Positions 1 to 11,800 of a stretch of 64,000 nucleotides of DNA are shown here, piece by piece. The translations under genes and the position numbers were made by a program. The notes beneath the pieces are model-generated. The model did no database searches, had not been told where the DNA came from, and worked only from the letters and a program-made list of their open reading frames with translations. The stretch is from Epiperipatus broadwayi (Eukaryota > Onychophora > Udeonychophora > Euonychophora > Peripatidae). The DNA lies in NCBI GenBank assembly GCA_028023455.1, contig JAQFVV010012535.1, positions 1,924,001 through 1,988,000 of the forward strand. The letters are read 5' to 3'. Every line of letters begins with the position of its first letter. Position 1 is the first letter of the stretch.

Positions 1-1200
1 GTATGTTATGAAAGGGACAAATAATTTGGCAGAGCTATCGGAGAGAGTAATGGATGAATATATAGAATTGATTATTAATTTGAGTCAGATTAAATAATGA
101 GTACGAATAGTTGGATTATTACCAAGATTCAACAATAGATATATGTTGTTATATAGGGCATGTTCTATAAATGTGAAATTGAAAAAATTATATGAGAGAA
201 CTAATATTATAATTGTGGATGTGTGGGATCTTTTTATTAGTAAGAGGGAGTTATATAGTAAAGATGGTGTGCACTTAGGTAAACACAAAATTGAAGTATT
301 AGGGAGTTTGATTTATAAAGAATATTATAGTTTGCAAAACTTGTAAAGGGGGGAGGGTTTTAAATTGCAGTATTATCAAAAAGAAGAAGAATGGATGGGA
401 TGAAAGAAATAAACAAAGGGTAGCTGATTTGGATATAAATGCAGATGTAGAGAGGTAATGTGTCTGTCAAATGTAATGGAGAAAAAAGAATCAAAAGAAT
501 TTATAAAAGAGTAGATAGGAAAGAAGAAATTGTTAAAATTGGATATTTGAATATGTAAGGTGGTAGGAGACCAGAAAAGTGGTTGGAGTTAAACAAAGCA
601 GTTAAAAATAGAGAGCTTGAGGTATTAGCAGTACTGGGAACACATCTAAGAAAAACATATTGGAAGACGTGGTATAGCAGGATATAAAAAGAAAAAAAAC
701 CCAAAACATGATGATATAGGAGTTATGTCAAAAAATCATTTAAATACTGTTAAGTGTCAAGAACATTTGTGGTTTGAGATAAAGTTAGGAAGACAGGAAT
801 GGATGGTGGCTATAGTGTATATAGCCACTGGAGATAGTCACACTACAATGGAGTGGAACAGTAGCATATATGAATGCCTAATTAAGGATATACAGAGTTT
901 CAAAAAAGGGGGGAAGAAAATAATGGGTTTAGTGGATATAATGGGCATATTGAATAAATTGATGATGTAGATCACAAGAATAGACAGCTTTTGAAGAATT
1001 TTTATCAGAGAGTGAATTTGAGCATTGAAAATTTATCAAATATTTATGAGGGACAATAAACACAATCTAGAAATAATATATTTCATACAATAGATAATCT
1101 ATTAGTGGAGAAAGAGGGAATGAATAAAATATGGAAAATTAAAGTGTTTGATAATGAAGAGAGAGTATGTAATAGTGATCATAATGATGGTTTTAGTTAT
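1..1200 (+). mobile_element. CR1/L2-like LINE remnant: ORF1 esterase tail and endonuclease
   Basis: Frames interrupted by stops read, in order, a helix ending in MDEYIEL, then NVKLKKLYERTNIIIVDVWD with a downstream YSKDGVHLGK block (143-346). That is the C-terminal DGVHL signature of the SGNH-hydrolase/esterase domain found in ORF1 of CR1-type LINEs. It is followed by an endonuclease-like part starting KIGYLNM (about 535) and running through WMVAIVYIATG and IMGLVDIMG (725-970) to a SDHNDG end near 1185, where APE-type nucleases carry their SDH motif. The catalytic residues are largely lost. RT is absent, so the copy is 3' truncated or deleted. Confidence 0.6.
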
Positions 1201-2480
1201 CTATAATAATTTTTCTTCAGCATTATTAACTATTATATTTCATTTTGTATGTTATTACTTTTTTACTTATACTATTATTATTTATATATAAATTGGAATT
1301 TATTCGTGAAGTATTTATATTTACACATCAGTAAGACACATTGTAATAATAAACAGTTTGTGAAATAAACAGATTTTTGAAAAAGAAATTGTTGGTATAT
1401 TTAGTTATATACTGGGGTGTTAAAAAGTCAGTCTTTATTAGTCCACATATGAAAAACAGACTATGAAAACATTTAATTACCTCTCTATTCCTCAAAAGAG
1501 TAGCACAATTTTTGGAAATTAAAAGGATATTGAAGAGAAAGAATTGCACATGCAGTTGACAAAGTTCTTTGACATTGCGTGGAGAATGGGGGGGGGGCAG
1601 TTTAAGGATAATCAACTCATTTCTTTATTTGATAAAGAATTTGCAGGAATTGAGTAAGCATGATTTACTTCAATTTCTGAATGACATGGCTGGCAGATAG
1701 TATCTATGGCAAAATTCTTTCTATGTTTTTAATCTTATTCTTTTTTGCTGTTGTAGAAATGATAATTGTTAGAATCTATTGCTTTTATTTTATTTTAGAT
1801 TACTTTTGGGTGTAATATAATATTTTTAAAATGACTTTCAAGATATGAAATGATTGTATTTTCTATAATTTGAATAACCTGATTTTGAAACAGCTTGCTA
1901 CCATTATATATATATATATTAATCTCAAAATAAACTTTGTTGATGTATTTTAAAAATGAAAAAGCTGTTAACCAAAGGTTATTTTTAAAGTTGCAAATAT
2001 TAAGAAGATACATAAGGAAAGTATATAGTAACAGCATTTTACTGTCAATAGTTGAATTTCAGAAATATTATGTCAAGAGGAAGATTGACATTTTACTCCA
2101 TTTCTATTTTGAATACATGGAAGATAAAGAAGATGACAAAATCGTAACAGCATTATAAATTTTCATATCAAAAAAGAGATTCATCTTAAACTAATATTAA
2201 CTTATGACTTTTTTTAAATGTAAAGAGAGACACTTTACAAGTTTGTTTTAGCTTAATTGAGAATGATAAAATGATCCAAAACATATGAAAACAAATTGTA
2301 TGTTTTGTAACATAAATCAGCCATGTTAGCAAGACAAATGTCATTGCTATCCCTTTTATTCACGATCCTGAATAGAATATTTACCCACAATGCATTTTGA
2401 ATTTTTTTTTTTTGTAAAGATTTAATAAATATTTTATAAGAGCTTTTATAAAATAGCATTTTCTTTTTTTTTTTAAATAT
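1201..2480. other. Intergenic/intronic AT-rich stretch without recognised gene
   Basis: No exon or element with a recognisable domain was found. It contains a 10-base G run near 1588-1597, a short (TA)n near 1905 and poly-T runs near 2402 and 2465. Open frames here are short and look like chance. Confidence 0.4.
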
Positions 2481-3810
2481 ACACCTGAGTCTCTTTTTTT
2501 ATGCGGTAGATAGGTTCCACTGAAAACCCTGCATTAAAAAAATCACATAAAAATAGACTTACCTTACCTTGAAAAATGTGGGATATGTTCTGTAATTTTC
2601 GAAAATCGCATAAAACCAAAGCAACAAGGTAAAATTACTTTAAAATTCACATAAAAAAAAAAAAAGGAAATAAACTATGACTAATAAAAAATTTCAAATA
2701 TTTGAAAAAAATTGGTACAAGACAAACTTTTTTTACTTTTTTATTAACTATTTAATTTTATTCAAAACAATATGTTTTTATGTAATTTATTTTTCATTTT
2801 TTCATACATATTTTAATCATTATCGCTATTTGACAATATCTGGGTTCGTTTATGAACTGGTAAGAAATCAGATTCATCCCAAGAGGAAATACAATTAGCG
2901 CCAACTTCAGTCTCGTACTGTGTTAATTGTTTTCTGTCGACAATGTAATCAATAATTAAACTTTGAGACGGTGATTTTACTAATTGTTTATGAAGCTCGC
3001 GATATCCAGACTGCTATGTCTAGTTGTTAGCGAATGCATTTCCATGAGTGCAACTATATATATATAACACCTTTTACGAGTGTGTTAATAATGACTAACG
3101 GTTAAATTTTCTTTTATAAACATATATACATGGAGAAAATTTTAGACAGTAAAAAGTTACAAGTAAAAATATTTAAAAACCTTTAAAGATACATTCTTTT
3201 TAAATAGAAATTAAAAGTTCTTAAATATTTTTATTTGTAACTTTTTTCTGTCTAAAAGTTTCTCCATGTATATATGTATATAAAAGAAAATATAAACATA
3301 CACATTTTAAAGATACATTCTTTTTAAGTAGAAATTAAATGTTCTTAAATATTTTTACTTGTAACTTTTTTCTGTCTAAAAGTTTCTCCATATATATATA
3401 TGTGTGTGTGTGTATAAAAGAAAATATAAACATACACAGACATACAACTATTTAGCTCTTGTTGGAATTTAGTTCATAATTCGGGTCATTAACAATTAAA
3501 ATGATTTTCCAATTGATTGGAAAGTTGAAGACTTTCTCGAATCATTTTTGCTGTGAAACGAACATGTTCCACTTTTGTTTCATTATCTTTTACGGTATTT
3601 AAATTTATTGCCAAATCTTTTTCCAACAGGCATTTAAAGTATGTAAAATTTAATGTGTGTATATAAAAAGGGCAAATCCCGATTTTAAGTAAAATATGAA
3701 CTTCTCTATTGCATAAAAGAAAACCGCATAAAAAGATATTAAGAAGAAACATAAACTGCATAACTTCAAAATCGCATTAAAAAAATCTGCACAAGGGGAG
3801 ACCCAGGTGT
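2481..3810. mobile_element. 1.33-kb element with terminal inverted repeats, non-autonomous
   Basis: The ends are ACACCTGAGTCTC and GAGACCCAGGTGT, inverted copies with one mismatch. The flanks are TATA-rich, so a TA or ATAT target duplication is possible but cannot be told from background. Both ends carry several GCATAAA/TTTATGC words just inside the termini. There is no transposase ORF. The middle holds tandem and inverted copies of a 120-bp unit (3120-3420). Superfamily not determined; a cut-and-paste DNA transposon derivative is the likely class. Confidence 0.6.
3120..3425. repeat. Direct and inverted copies of a ~120-bp unit
   Basis: Two direct copies (about 3183-3300 and 3304-3425) share TTTAAAGATACATTCTTTTT, then TTCTTAAATATTTTTA and TTTTCTGTCTAAAAGTTTCT. 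A partial inverted copy sits at 3120-3175 (GAGAAAATTTTAGACAG). The three lie inside the TIR element and make a local foldback. Confidence 0.75.
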
Positions 3811-3987
3811 ATATATAATTTTCATCTAATATGGCATATTGTTTTTGTTAATAACAACAACAAATCGCTTAACTCTTTACCTTACACAGTAATAAAAGCA
3901 GTTCTCTAGTACCACCTAAATTTCTAACCCCATGCCAATTTATAGGGTGTCTACAGTTAATAAAGAACTGAGGGTATTAATCTAGAG

Positions 3988-4868
3988 CAGGGATGCCCAA
4001 CCCGTAGCTCGTGAGTCACATGTGGCTCGCGTAACTGTTTAATGTGGCTCGAATTGCACTCTTCAAAAAAATTGATAAAATATTTTATGTTCCTTGATGG
4101 CTCATGCACACACTAAAAAATAAACATTTTTACAATACAAACAATAACGATATGCAGTGTCAGGTTTCACATTAAATAAAATATATTTTTCCTGTAATTG
4201 TAATTTGTATGTATGTTACCAAATTTTTAATAAATAAAATGTATTTACATTTTTTTTTCTTTTTAACATATTACACCATTTTTTTTTTTTGCTGTACACG
4301 TTTGGTTTGGTGCTATATATATATTGTGTTTAGTGCTCTTGTATATATTGTTGTTTTTATCGAGAAAGATCCTTGTAGACGTTTGGTTTGGTGCTGTATA
4401 TATATTGTGTTTAGTGCTGGAAATAGTTTTTATCGAGATAAATCCATGTACACGTATATATTTTGCTGTATATATCGATGTTTAGTGCTGTAAACAGTTG
4501 TTTTTATCCGTGTACAGGTATATATTTTGCTGTATATATATATATATATATTGATGTTTAGTGCTGTAAATAGTTGTTTTTATCGAGATAGATTCGTGTA
4601 CACATATATATTTTGCTGTATATATTGATGTTTTCATCGAGAAAGATCCGTGTACACGTTATTTTGGCCACATTAGAAACGGCGGATTGATACCAATGTG
4701 AATAGGCCGTCCCCCCCCCCCCCCCACCTATCTCCCTACATTGCAGGTTTAGTACTCAAGTACCATGTTTATAAATGTAATATGAAAAATGTAATATATA
4801 ATTGTGGCTCCCCAAATTTTTTTAAATTCTCAACTGGCTTGCGTCAAGTTAAAGGTTGGGCACCACTG
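3988..4868. mobile_element. Non-autonomous hAT element, copy 1 (881 bp)
   Basis: Terminal inverted repeats CAGGGATGCCCAACC and GGTTGGGCACCACTG (CAG/CTG ends typical of hAT) are flanked by a perfect 8-bp duplication ATCTAGAG (3980-3987 and 4869-4876). A second copy with its own different 8-bp duplication lies at 10681. No transposase; the interior is a degenerate minisatellite plus a homopolymer C run near 4711-4727. High identity to the other copy points to recent movement. It sits in the coiled-coil gene or just downstream. Confidence 0.93.
4290..4665 (+). repeat. Minisatellite inside hAT copy 1
   Basis: Repeated blocks of TTTTGCTGTATATATAT, GTTTAGTGCTG and TTTTTATCGAGA(T/A)AGAT followed by GTGTACACG recur about every 60-80 bp. 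Copy 2 has the same array with shorter (TA)n tracts, so the array varies between copies. Confidence 0.85.
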
Positions 4869-4974
4869 ATCTAGAGTCATATCTATATAACTTCTCAAGC
4901 AGATTGGTTTTAGTTCAAAACCTCTGAGCTTTCTGAAATTGAGATTTTTAACTTGAATAATAAAATAATGCTAA

Positions 4975-5140
4975 AGATAGTTGCTAGATGCATAACTGCA
5001 TTATTTACATATTTGAATCCCAAGTCTCTTTGACAAATGCAAAAACCAGAAAATAGTCTGGGAATGGGGATTTAAAGACACTATCAACTGATTATTCAAC
5101 CTCACTATAGATGGCAATAGAGTAGAGGGCTGCTTTTGTT
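4975..5140 (+). repeat. Dispersed repeat, copy A (related to 23262-23395)
   Basis: Shares AGTCTGGGAATGGGGAT, TGATTATTCAA and ATAGATGGCAATAGAGTAG with a diverged copy upstream of exon 5. The start resembles the AAACYAGTCTGG block of the Penelope-like end at 61417, so these may be old ends of such elements. Low identity. Confidence 0.5.
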
Positions 5141-5787
5141 TTATTATATTTCTGTTAATATTATAGTAGTGATTTATTTTTTAATAATAATATGATTTTT
5201 AACTTTAAATGTAGTCTAACTTCTGTTTATGGTAAATGTTATTTGATTTCTAAAAATAGTTTGTTAACCCATGCATCAGAAGAAGACTTCTTTTTTAAGT
5301 TAATCCAGCATTGTCCATTGTCATCCAAAAAATTAATAAATGTAATTGAATAGAATTAATTATAAAAAAATGTTAAGAATCTAAAAATTTGACTCATTTC
5401 TTGAAAGAAATAAAGAAAAGTTTAATTATTTATATTTATTACTGAAACTTATCTTTGCAACATTTATATACATTTTCATTTTTTTATTACTTATTTTTTT
5501 ACAATCATTGCCATTTCCTTTGTTTAAAAATATAAATTCCCCATATTTCCTTTGCTTTAATACTAATATTTTCCTTCTACATCTTTCATTTTATTTTTCT
5601 TAATCTTTAAAATGTATTTTATGTAATCCCATTTTCAAAGTTTGTTTTATGAATTTTAACAGATTTTTTTCTCTTTCATTTATTTAAATTGAGTAAAGCA
5701 TTTTTTTTATTCCCATATTCACATTTCAAAAGTTTTGTCAACCTACATTTTGAATAAAATTTCAGATTAATATATGAACACACTTAC

Positions 5788-5888
5788 TAAGTCAGCCAAT
5801 ATATCTGCAACATCATCTACGTAGCAGTCATTCTTGGATAATTTATCTCTGTCTAGATGAGTTGTACTGTTTCTTCTTTTTACTTTAT
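5788..5888 (-). CDS. Exon 7 of the coiled-coil gene (last one seen)
   Basis: Acceptor TTTCTTTAAATAG, donor GACTTA|GTAAGTGTG. Encodes NKVKRRNSTTHLDRDKLSKN then DCYVDDVADILADL. A basic cluster followed by an acidic region; RRNS resembles a basophilic kinase site. Ends in phase 0 without a stop, so the gene continues to the left. No further minus-strand exon could be found in 1-5787, which is almost all repeats. Confidence 0.88.
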
Positions 5889-8800
5889 CTATTTAAAGAA
5901 AAAAATAAACATAAGATAGAAAATTTTGATTTCTAAGCATGTGTGTGCATGTATTTACATTTTTTATATTATTTATTTCTCATAATTTTTGACCTCTACT
6001 TTAAAAAAAAGTGTTCTCTTAACTCATCGTCATTCTAAATGCAAAGTTAAATTATAATACTTTATTCATTTTCACTTTTTATAAGTTTATTACTTCTCCA
6101 TATATATTGTAACTTATTAAAAAGGGCAATAAATCAGCTCTCATCATGATTGGGGAAAAATGAGAATTATAATAAACTAGTATTGCTTTTAATCAGTTTT
6201 ATTTATATGTATATGGTCTATCTGGGTGCCACTAGGCTATCTAAACCTAGATAAAGTTACATTACATACCTACTTATACTCTACTGGGTGTGAACTTCAG
6301 TTAGTACACTATTTATGACAGTGTGTAGGATTTTTCACTTTATAACCATATCACGTGCACTTGTATTAAGGGGAAAACATCCTTTATTATTCTTTAGTTG
6401 TGCAAATAAATTCTCAGATAAATTATCACATAAGATTTTAACATCATAAATTCATATTTAATATTCTCATAAGTGTTACTAGCTCATATTAAATACTATA
6501 GATTTATCAGTGGCAATTTGATGATCTTTGATGGTAGTCATTATCTCTTATGATAACTCACAAATAATAAACAAATACAGTAAGAATCATTATTCATCTA
6601 TGGCCATTAAACACATTTATTCAAACTATTGATTAATAAGAGATGATGATAATGATGCTTCCATCCACAGCTTTAGAACTAACAACATAAATTTTATCTT
6701 TTATCAACCTATAATTATTTACCCAAAATATTTAAATTATGACTTAAAGATTGACATTTATCAGTGATGACTAAACTAACTTCCCAAGACAGTGATTAAC
6801 TCTTAAGACATATATACACCTTTTTTAATAAAACCAAATTAAAATTTATTACTGATCAATCATTAATAGTACAGATAGAAAATCTACATAATTCATAATG
6901 ATAAATTACATTTATGTAATAACAATAATCAAAGATCTTCCCCCCTTCCATGAATGAAACGTAAACTCAATGTTCATATCATATAGCACGATGTGTATAC
7001 ATTTATTTCTCTAGTGGGTGAATAAAAATCTTATATCCTAGAAACATTTTAATTTTACGAAATAAACACAGGATGCATGCACATACCTATTGCATATAAC
7101 ATACATTTTATATTTATAAATTTAAACAATATCAATCAAGAAATAAATAGAGAAAGATTAGTTAGATCATACAGATAAGAACTAATGAAATCGGCTTCAA
7201 ATTACTTATCTCAATTTTCACCAATCTAGGTCATTAATCATCACTTTAAAATCTATCTCATAATGCTAAATTTCTATCTCTATTGATTTATATATCCACA
7301 CTTAACAAATATACATGTAACCATAATTATATTATTAGGTGTGTGTGTGTATATATATGTCAATTCACATTATGAATAAAAACCATATTAAACCCTTTAC
7401 ATAAATCAACATATTTCATAATACTTGAATCAATACTCAATAAACACATTTTATAAAAATAAAATACACATATAAATGGTTACATGTAATGATAATCTAA
7501 GAATACATAATATATTAATAGGGTCAATATTATCGAAAATCTTCTCTAATAATTGATTCTCATTTTAATATTTAAAGAGAAAAATAAATGGATTTATTAT
7601 TTTAAAAAAAGTTGTTAATAGTCACTGATAAAAATATTAAAATTGATATTACCAGTTTTTTTATTCTTGATGTAGAGACAGTTTTAAAGAGTCCAATGAA
7701 TTTTATTTTGAAATCAGCTGGTTGAAGGTTGAGAATTTGAAATCAGCCACACACCAATATGTAACACATAGATTTACAGTGGTTTACTGGAACAGTTCTA
7801 TTTTTGGCTTGGGCTTGCAATTCTGTTTTACTGCAATGATGATAATGCTGAGAAATAAAATTACTTCTTTAGAGACCATTTTAGCACTGGAAAGTTTCAT
7901 TTCTGCTCTTAGTATGAATGGTTTCATATAAATTGCAGCATTTACTGTGTGCTTCTATTTGAACTCAGCATGAGGCAATAATATTAGCAAAGCTGGTTTC
8001 TTCTTTCATCTTTGGAGATCAGTCATAAGATGTTTGACATACTTTTAGATTTAAATTCCTCTTCTGATGTACACAGTTCTTGGAATAGTCACAGGAATCA
8101 CCAACAAAATATTTTTTTAACCTGCCATAAGGCTGTAAAAATCCGCAAATATAAAAAATAATAATATGTGGTTTCTGAAAGGCAGTCAGATTTATTTTCC
8201 TCCTCTGTCTTATTTTTCAGACTATATATATGCTAGCCTGTCTGATGATATCATACATATTTTTGTTACTGAAACACAGTTTTTATCAATCAGTTATCAG
8301 AGCAGCTGGACAAAATATTTTCTTTGAATTTGATAATTTTTTCAAAAATTTATTATTTAGTATGGTCCAAAATGTTCTGGATTTCTTGGTAATTAGAATG
8401 ACTGATTAATGAGTCTTTGTCTTTCCTCCCCACATGGCCCCTGGACTATGTCAACCTTGACCTTTTATCTCTCATTAACCCCTTTCACATAAAATAAGAC
8501 AAATTGATCTTAAATAATATAATTTCTTTATACAGAAACTACAAAATAATTTAAATAAAACTCTTTTCTAAATATATCTGTAAATGTCTAAGTCTGTATC
8601 TGCACATACATGCACCCATTCATCCATATTTAAATATATAAAGCCTGCTTTTCAAAAACAATCTGAATGATCTGAAAACTATAGATTGTTAATATCATTA
8701 GTATTAAAATTTATAAAATAAACCAGTAAGATAAGTATTAAAATCAAAGCATTATTAAAGAAAGAATATTATAATCTATTAAATATAAATTAACTTTAAA

Positions 8801-11800
8801 AAAGGTTAATAATTAAACGTAGAAAAATGATTTATTGAGTTTGTGTCTACAAACAACTATTTATATGTGCTTTACAATTCTAACTTCTAAATACAACTAT
8901 TAAACCATCCAAAGTATATATTGTCCTCTTTTACTAATACAAAGTTGAATAGAGAGAGAAACAAATATTCCTCCCACTCTTCATCTGAGGCTTTGGGTAC
9001 TTGGTCATGGAGGGTTTAAACTTGATACCCTACAGCTTCCCCTCCTATAAAAGAAAATGCGATGATGATTTTTTATTTTATTTTATGCACACACTATTGC
9101 AATTTTAGTCACAGACTAAATTGGAATGTGTACAATATAAAACTTTTAAAAAGTTTATATTTTTATATTTTAAACAGTTTTCAGGTTTATTTTCGAGTGA
9201 ATAACTTTTATTATTCACTCAATGGCAAATGAAGTCCAGCAAAACCATCAATGCTTTTTTACATAGTATATGTATAAAAAGCAGTACATACAAAGATATT
9301 ACATATACAGTACTGGAATAAACCAGGGGTTGGCAACCTAGGTCACGCATGCCAAGCATGTCACACAGAACTATTATCAATAGCACTTTCATTGAATTGA
9401 AATAATAAAAAATTATATTTTAATTATAATGCACGCATTTGTGCCATCACCTACATTTTGCATATATGACTTATGTGTAAATGGAAACCATGATTCAATT
9501 TAATTTATTAATTATTAAGTACAATAAATATACACTCAGTCTTTGCCATTTTCAATAAAGATAAAAGCTAATTAGGATGGAAATATATTTTTTTTTTTTT
9601 TGCCTCAGGAGGATTAATTTTGCCTGGATTTTTTTATTGATGGTCAATTGACCTTTGATACTTTTGTAGGTAACTGAAATAGAATAAATTTATATTCAGG
9701 GAGAAAATATATATATATTGATTAATTCATTTGGATAACTTCTATTCCTAATTATATAATAATACATTTTAAGTTTTGTCACGTTTAATTAAAAAAAAAA
9801 AGTTTATAATTAATAATAGTCGGATTAATGTGTTATGATTGCATATATGGTAAGTATTTTTCTGTATCTGTAGATTTTCTATAAAAAGTAGTTTTAGATT
9901 TTGTCCGAGATCATGAGAACATCTGAAAATGACAATTTTTGTTCTTATTCAATTGTGAAATTAATTGAAGGAGATATGTTATGGATGTATCATTCAGAGG
10001 GTTTGTCATAATGTTTCAACATGTAGTCATATAAGCAATATATTTACATGGTGAAACCAGACTTTTGATAGGGGTAGAGTAGTATTTATGCCAATGGTTT
10101 TCAAATTTACTCCATTCTCATCAAAAGTCTGGCATCATTATTTAAATGTGTTTTCTATATGGCTACATGATGAAACATTCTGGATAATACATCCATAACA
10201 TATTTTCTTCAATTAAATTCATAATAGAGTAATACAAAAATTGGAATTCTTAGATGTTATTATTTTAAAACCACCTCAAAACAAAATCTAAAATTAAACT
10301 ATTTTTATAGAAAAGTAGTGGGCATATACATTCAATCATGGCAGGAATATAGAAGTAGAATTATATTTTTACTATGGAGCAAAGCACAAAATTAGTTCAT
10401 TTAGAAACCAGTAACATGAAGAAAAAAAAGTCCAATATAAAACAAACTTTCCTGGTGAATGGTTATCCATCATCTACTATTAAAGTAAGAAAAAATTGAA
10501 TAAACAACAAAAGAAACATAGTGATAGGTACTAAAATGTGTCCATGTAATAAAGGATGGCAATGGTGAACACATCTATTCAATGATTTTATATAATACCA
10601 TGTATAGAAGTGGAAAGAAATTGCAATAATTCCTTGATTTTGTTGGAAGAGTTCTTTTGTATTTGAAGCATGTTATATAGCAGGGATGCCCAACCCGTAG
10701 CTCGCGAGTCACATGTGGCTCGCGTAACTGTTTAATGTGGCTCGAATTGCACTCTTCAAAAAAATTGATAAAATATTTTATGTTCCTTGATGGCACATGC
10801 ACACACTAAAAAATAAACATTTTTACAATACAAACAATAACGATATGCAGTGTCAGGTTTCACATTAAATAAAATATATTTTTCCTGTAATTGTAATTTA
10901 TATGTATGTTACCAAATTTTTAATAAATAAAATGTATTTACATTTTTTTTTCTTTTTAACATATTACACCATTTTTTTTTTTTTTTTGCTGTACACGTTT
11001 GGTTTGGTGCTATATATATATTGTGTTTAGTGCTCTTGTATATATTGTTGTTTTTATCGAGAAAGATCCTTGTAGACGTTTGGTTTGGTGCTGTATATAT
11101 ATTGTGTTTAGTGCTGGAAATAGTTTTTATCGAGATAGATCCATGTACACGTATATATTTTGCTGTATATATCGATGTTTAGTGCTGTAAACAGTTGTTT
11201 TTATCCGTGTACACGTATATATTTTGCTGTATATATATATTGATGTTTAGTGCTGTAAATAGTTGTTTTTATCGAGATAGATTCGTGTACACATATATAT
11301 TTTGCTGTATATATTGATGTTTTCATCGAGAAAGATCCGTGTACACGTTATTTTGGCCACATTAGAAACGGCGGATTGATACCAATGTGAATAGGCCGTC
11401 CCCCCCCCCACCTATCTCCCTACATTGCAGGTTTAGTACCCAAGTACCATGTTTATAAATGTAATATGAAAAATGTAATATATAATTGTGGCTCCCCAAA
11501 TTTTTTTAAATTCTCAACTGGCTCGCGTCAAGTTAAAGGTTGGGCACCACTGTTATATAGAATATTAAGAGATCCATTATATAATCAATAGAACGAGTTA
11601 TAGTTTTCAGTTATGATTTTCAGACTATCGTCATTATTTAATCCTTTTCTTATTATAAATAATACTTCATAACTTGATATATTTGTGAATAAATTCTACT
11701 CATCAAAGTTTACTACTATGTAGGTTTTCTAATTCCATAAAGTGATTGAATCCCTGATAAAGAAATCTTGACAAATTTTGATATATCATATATATGATGT

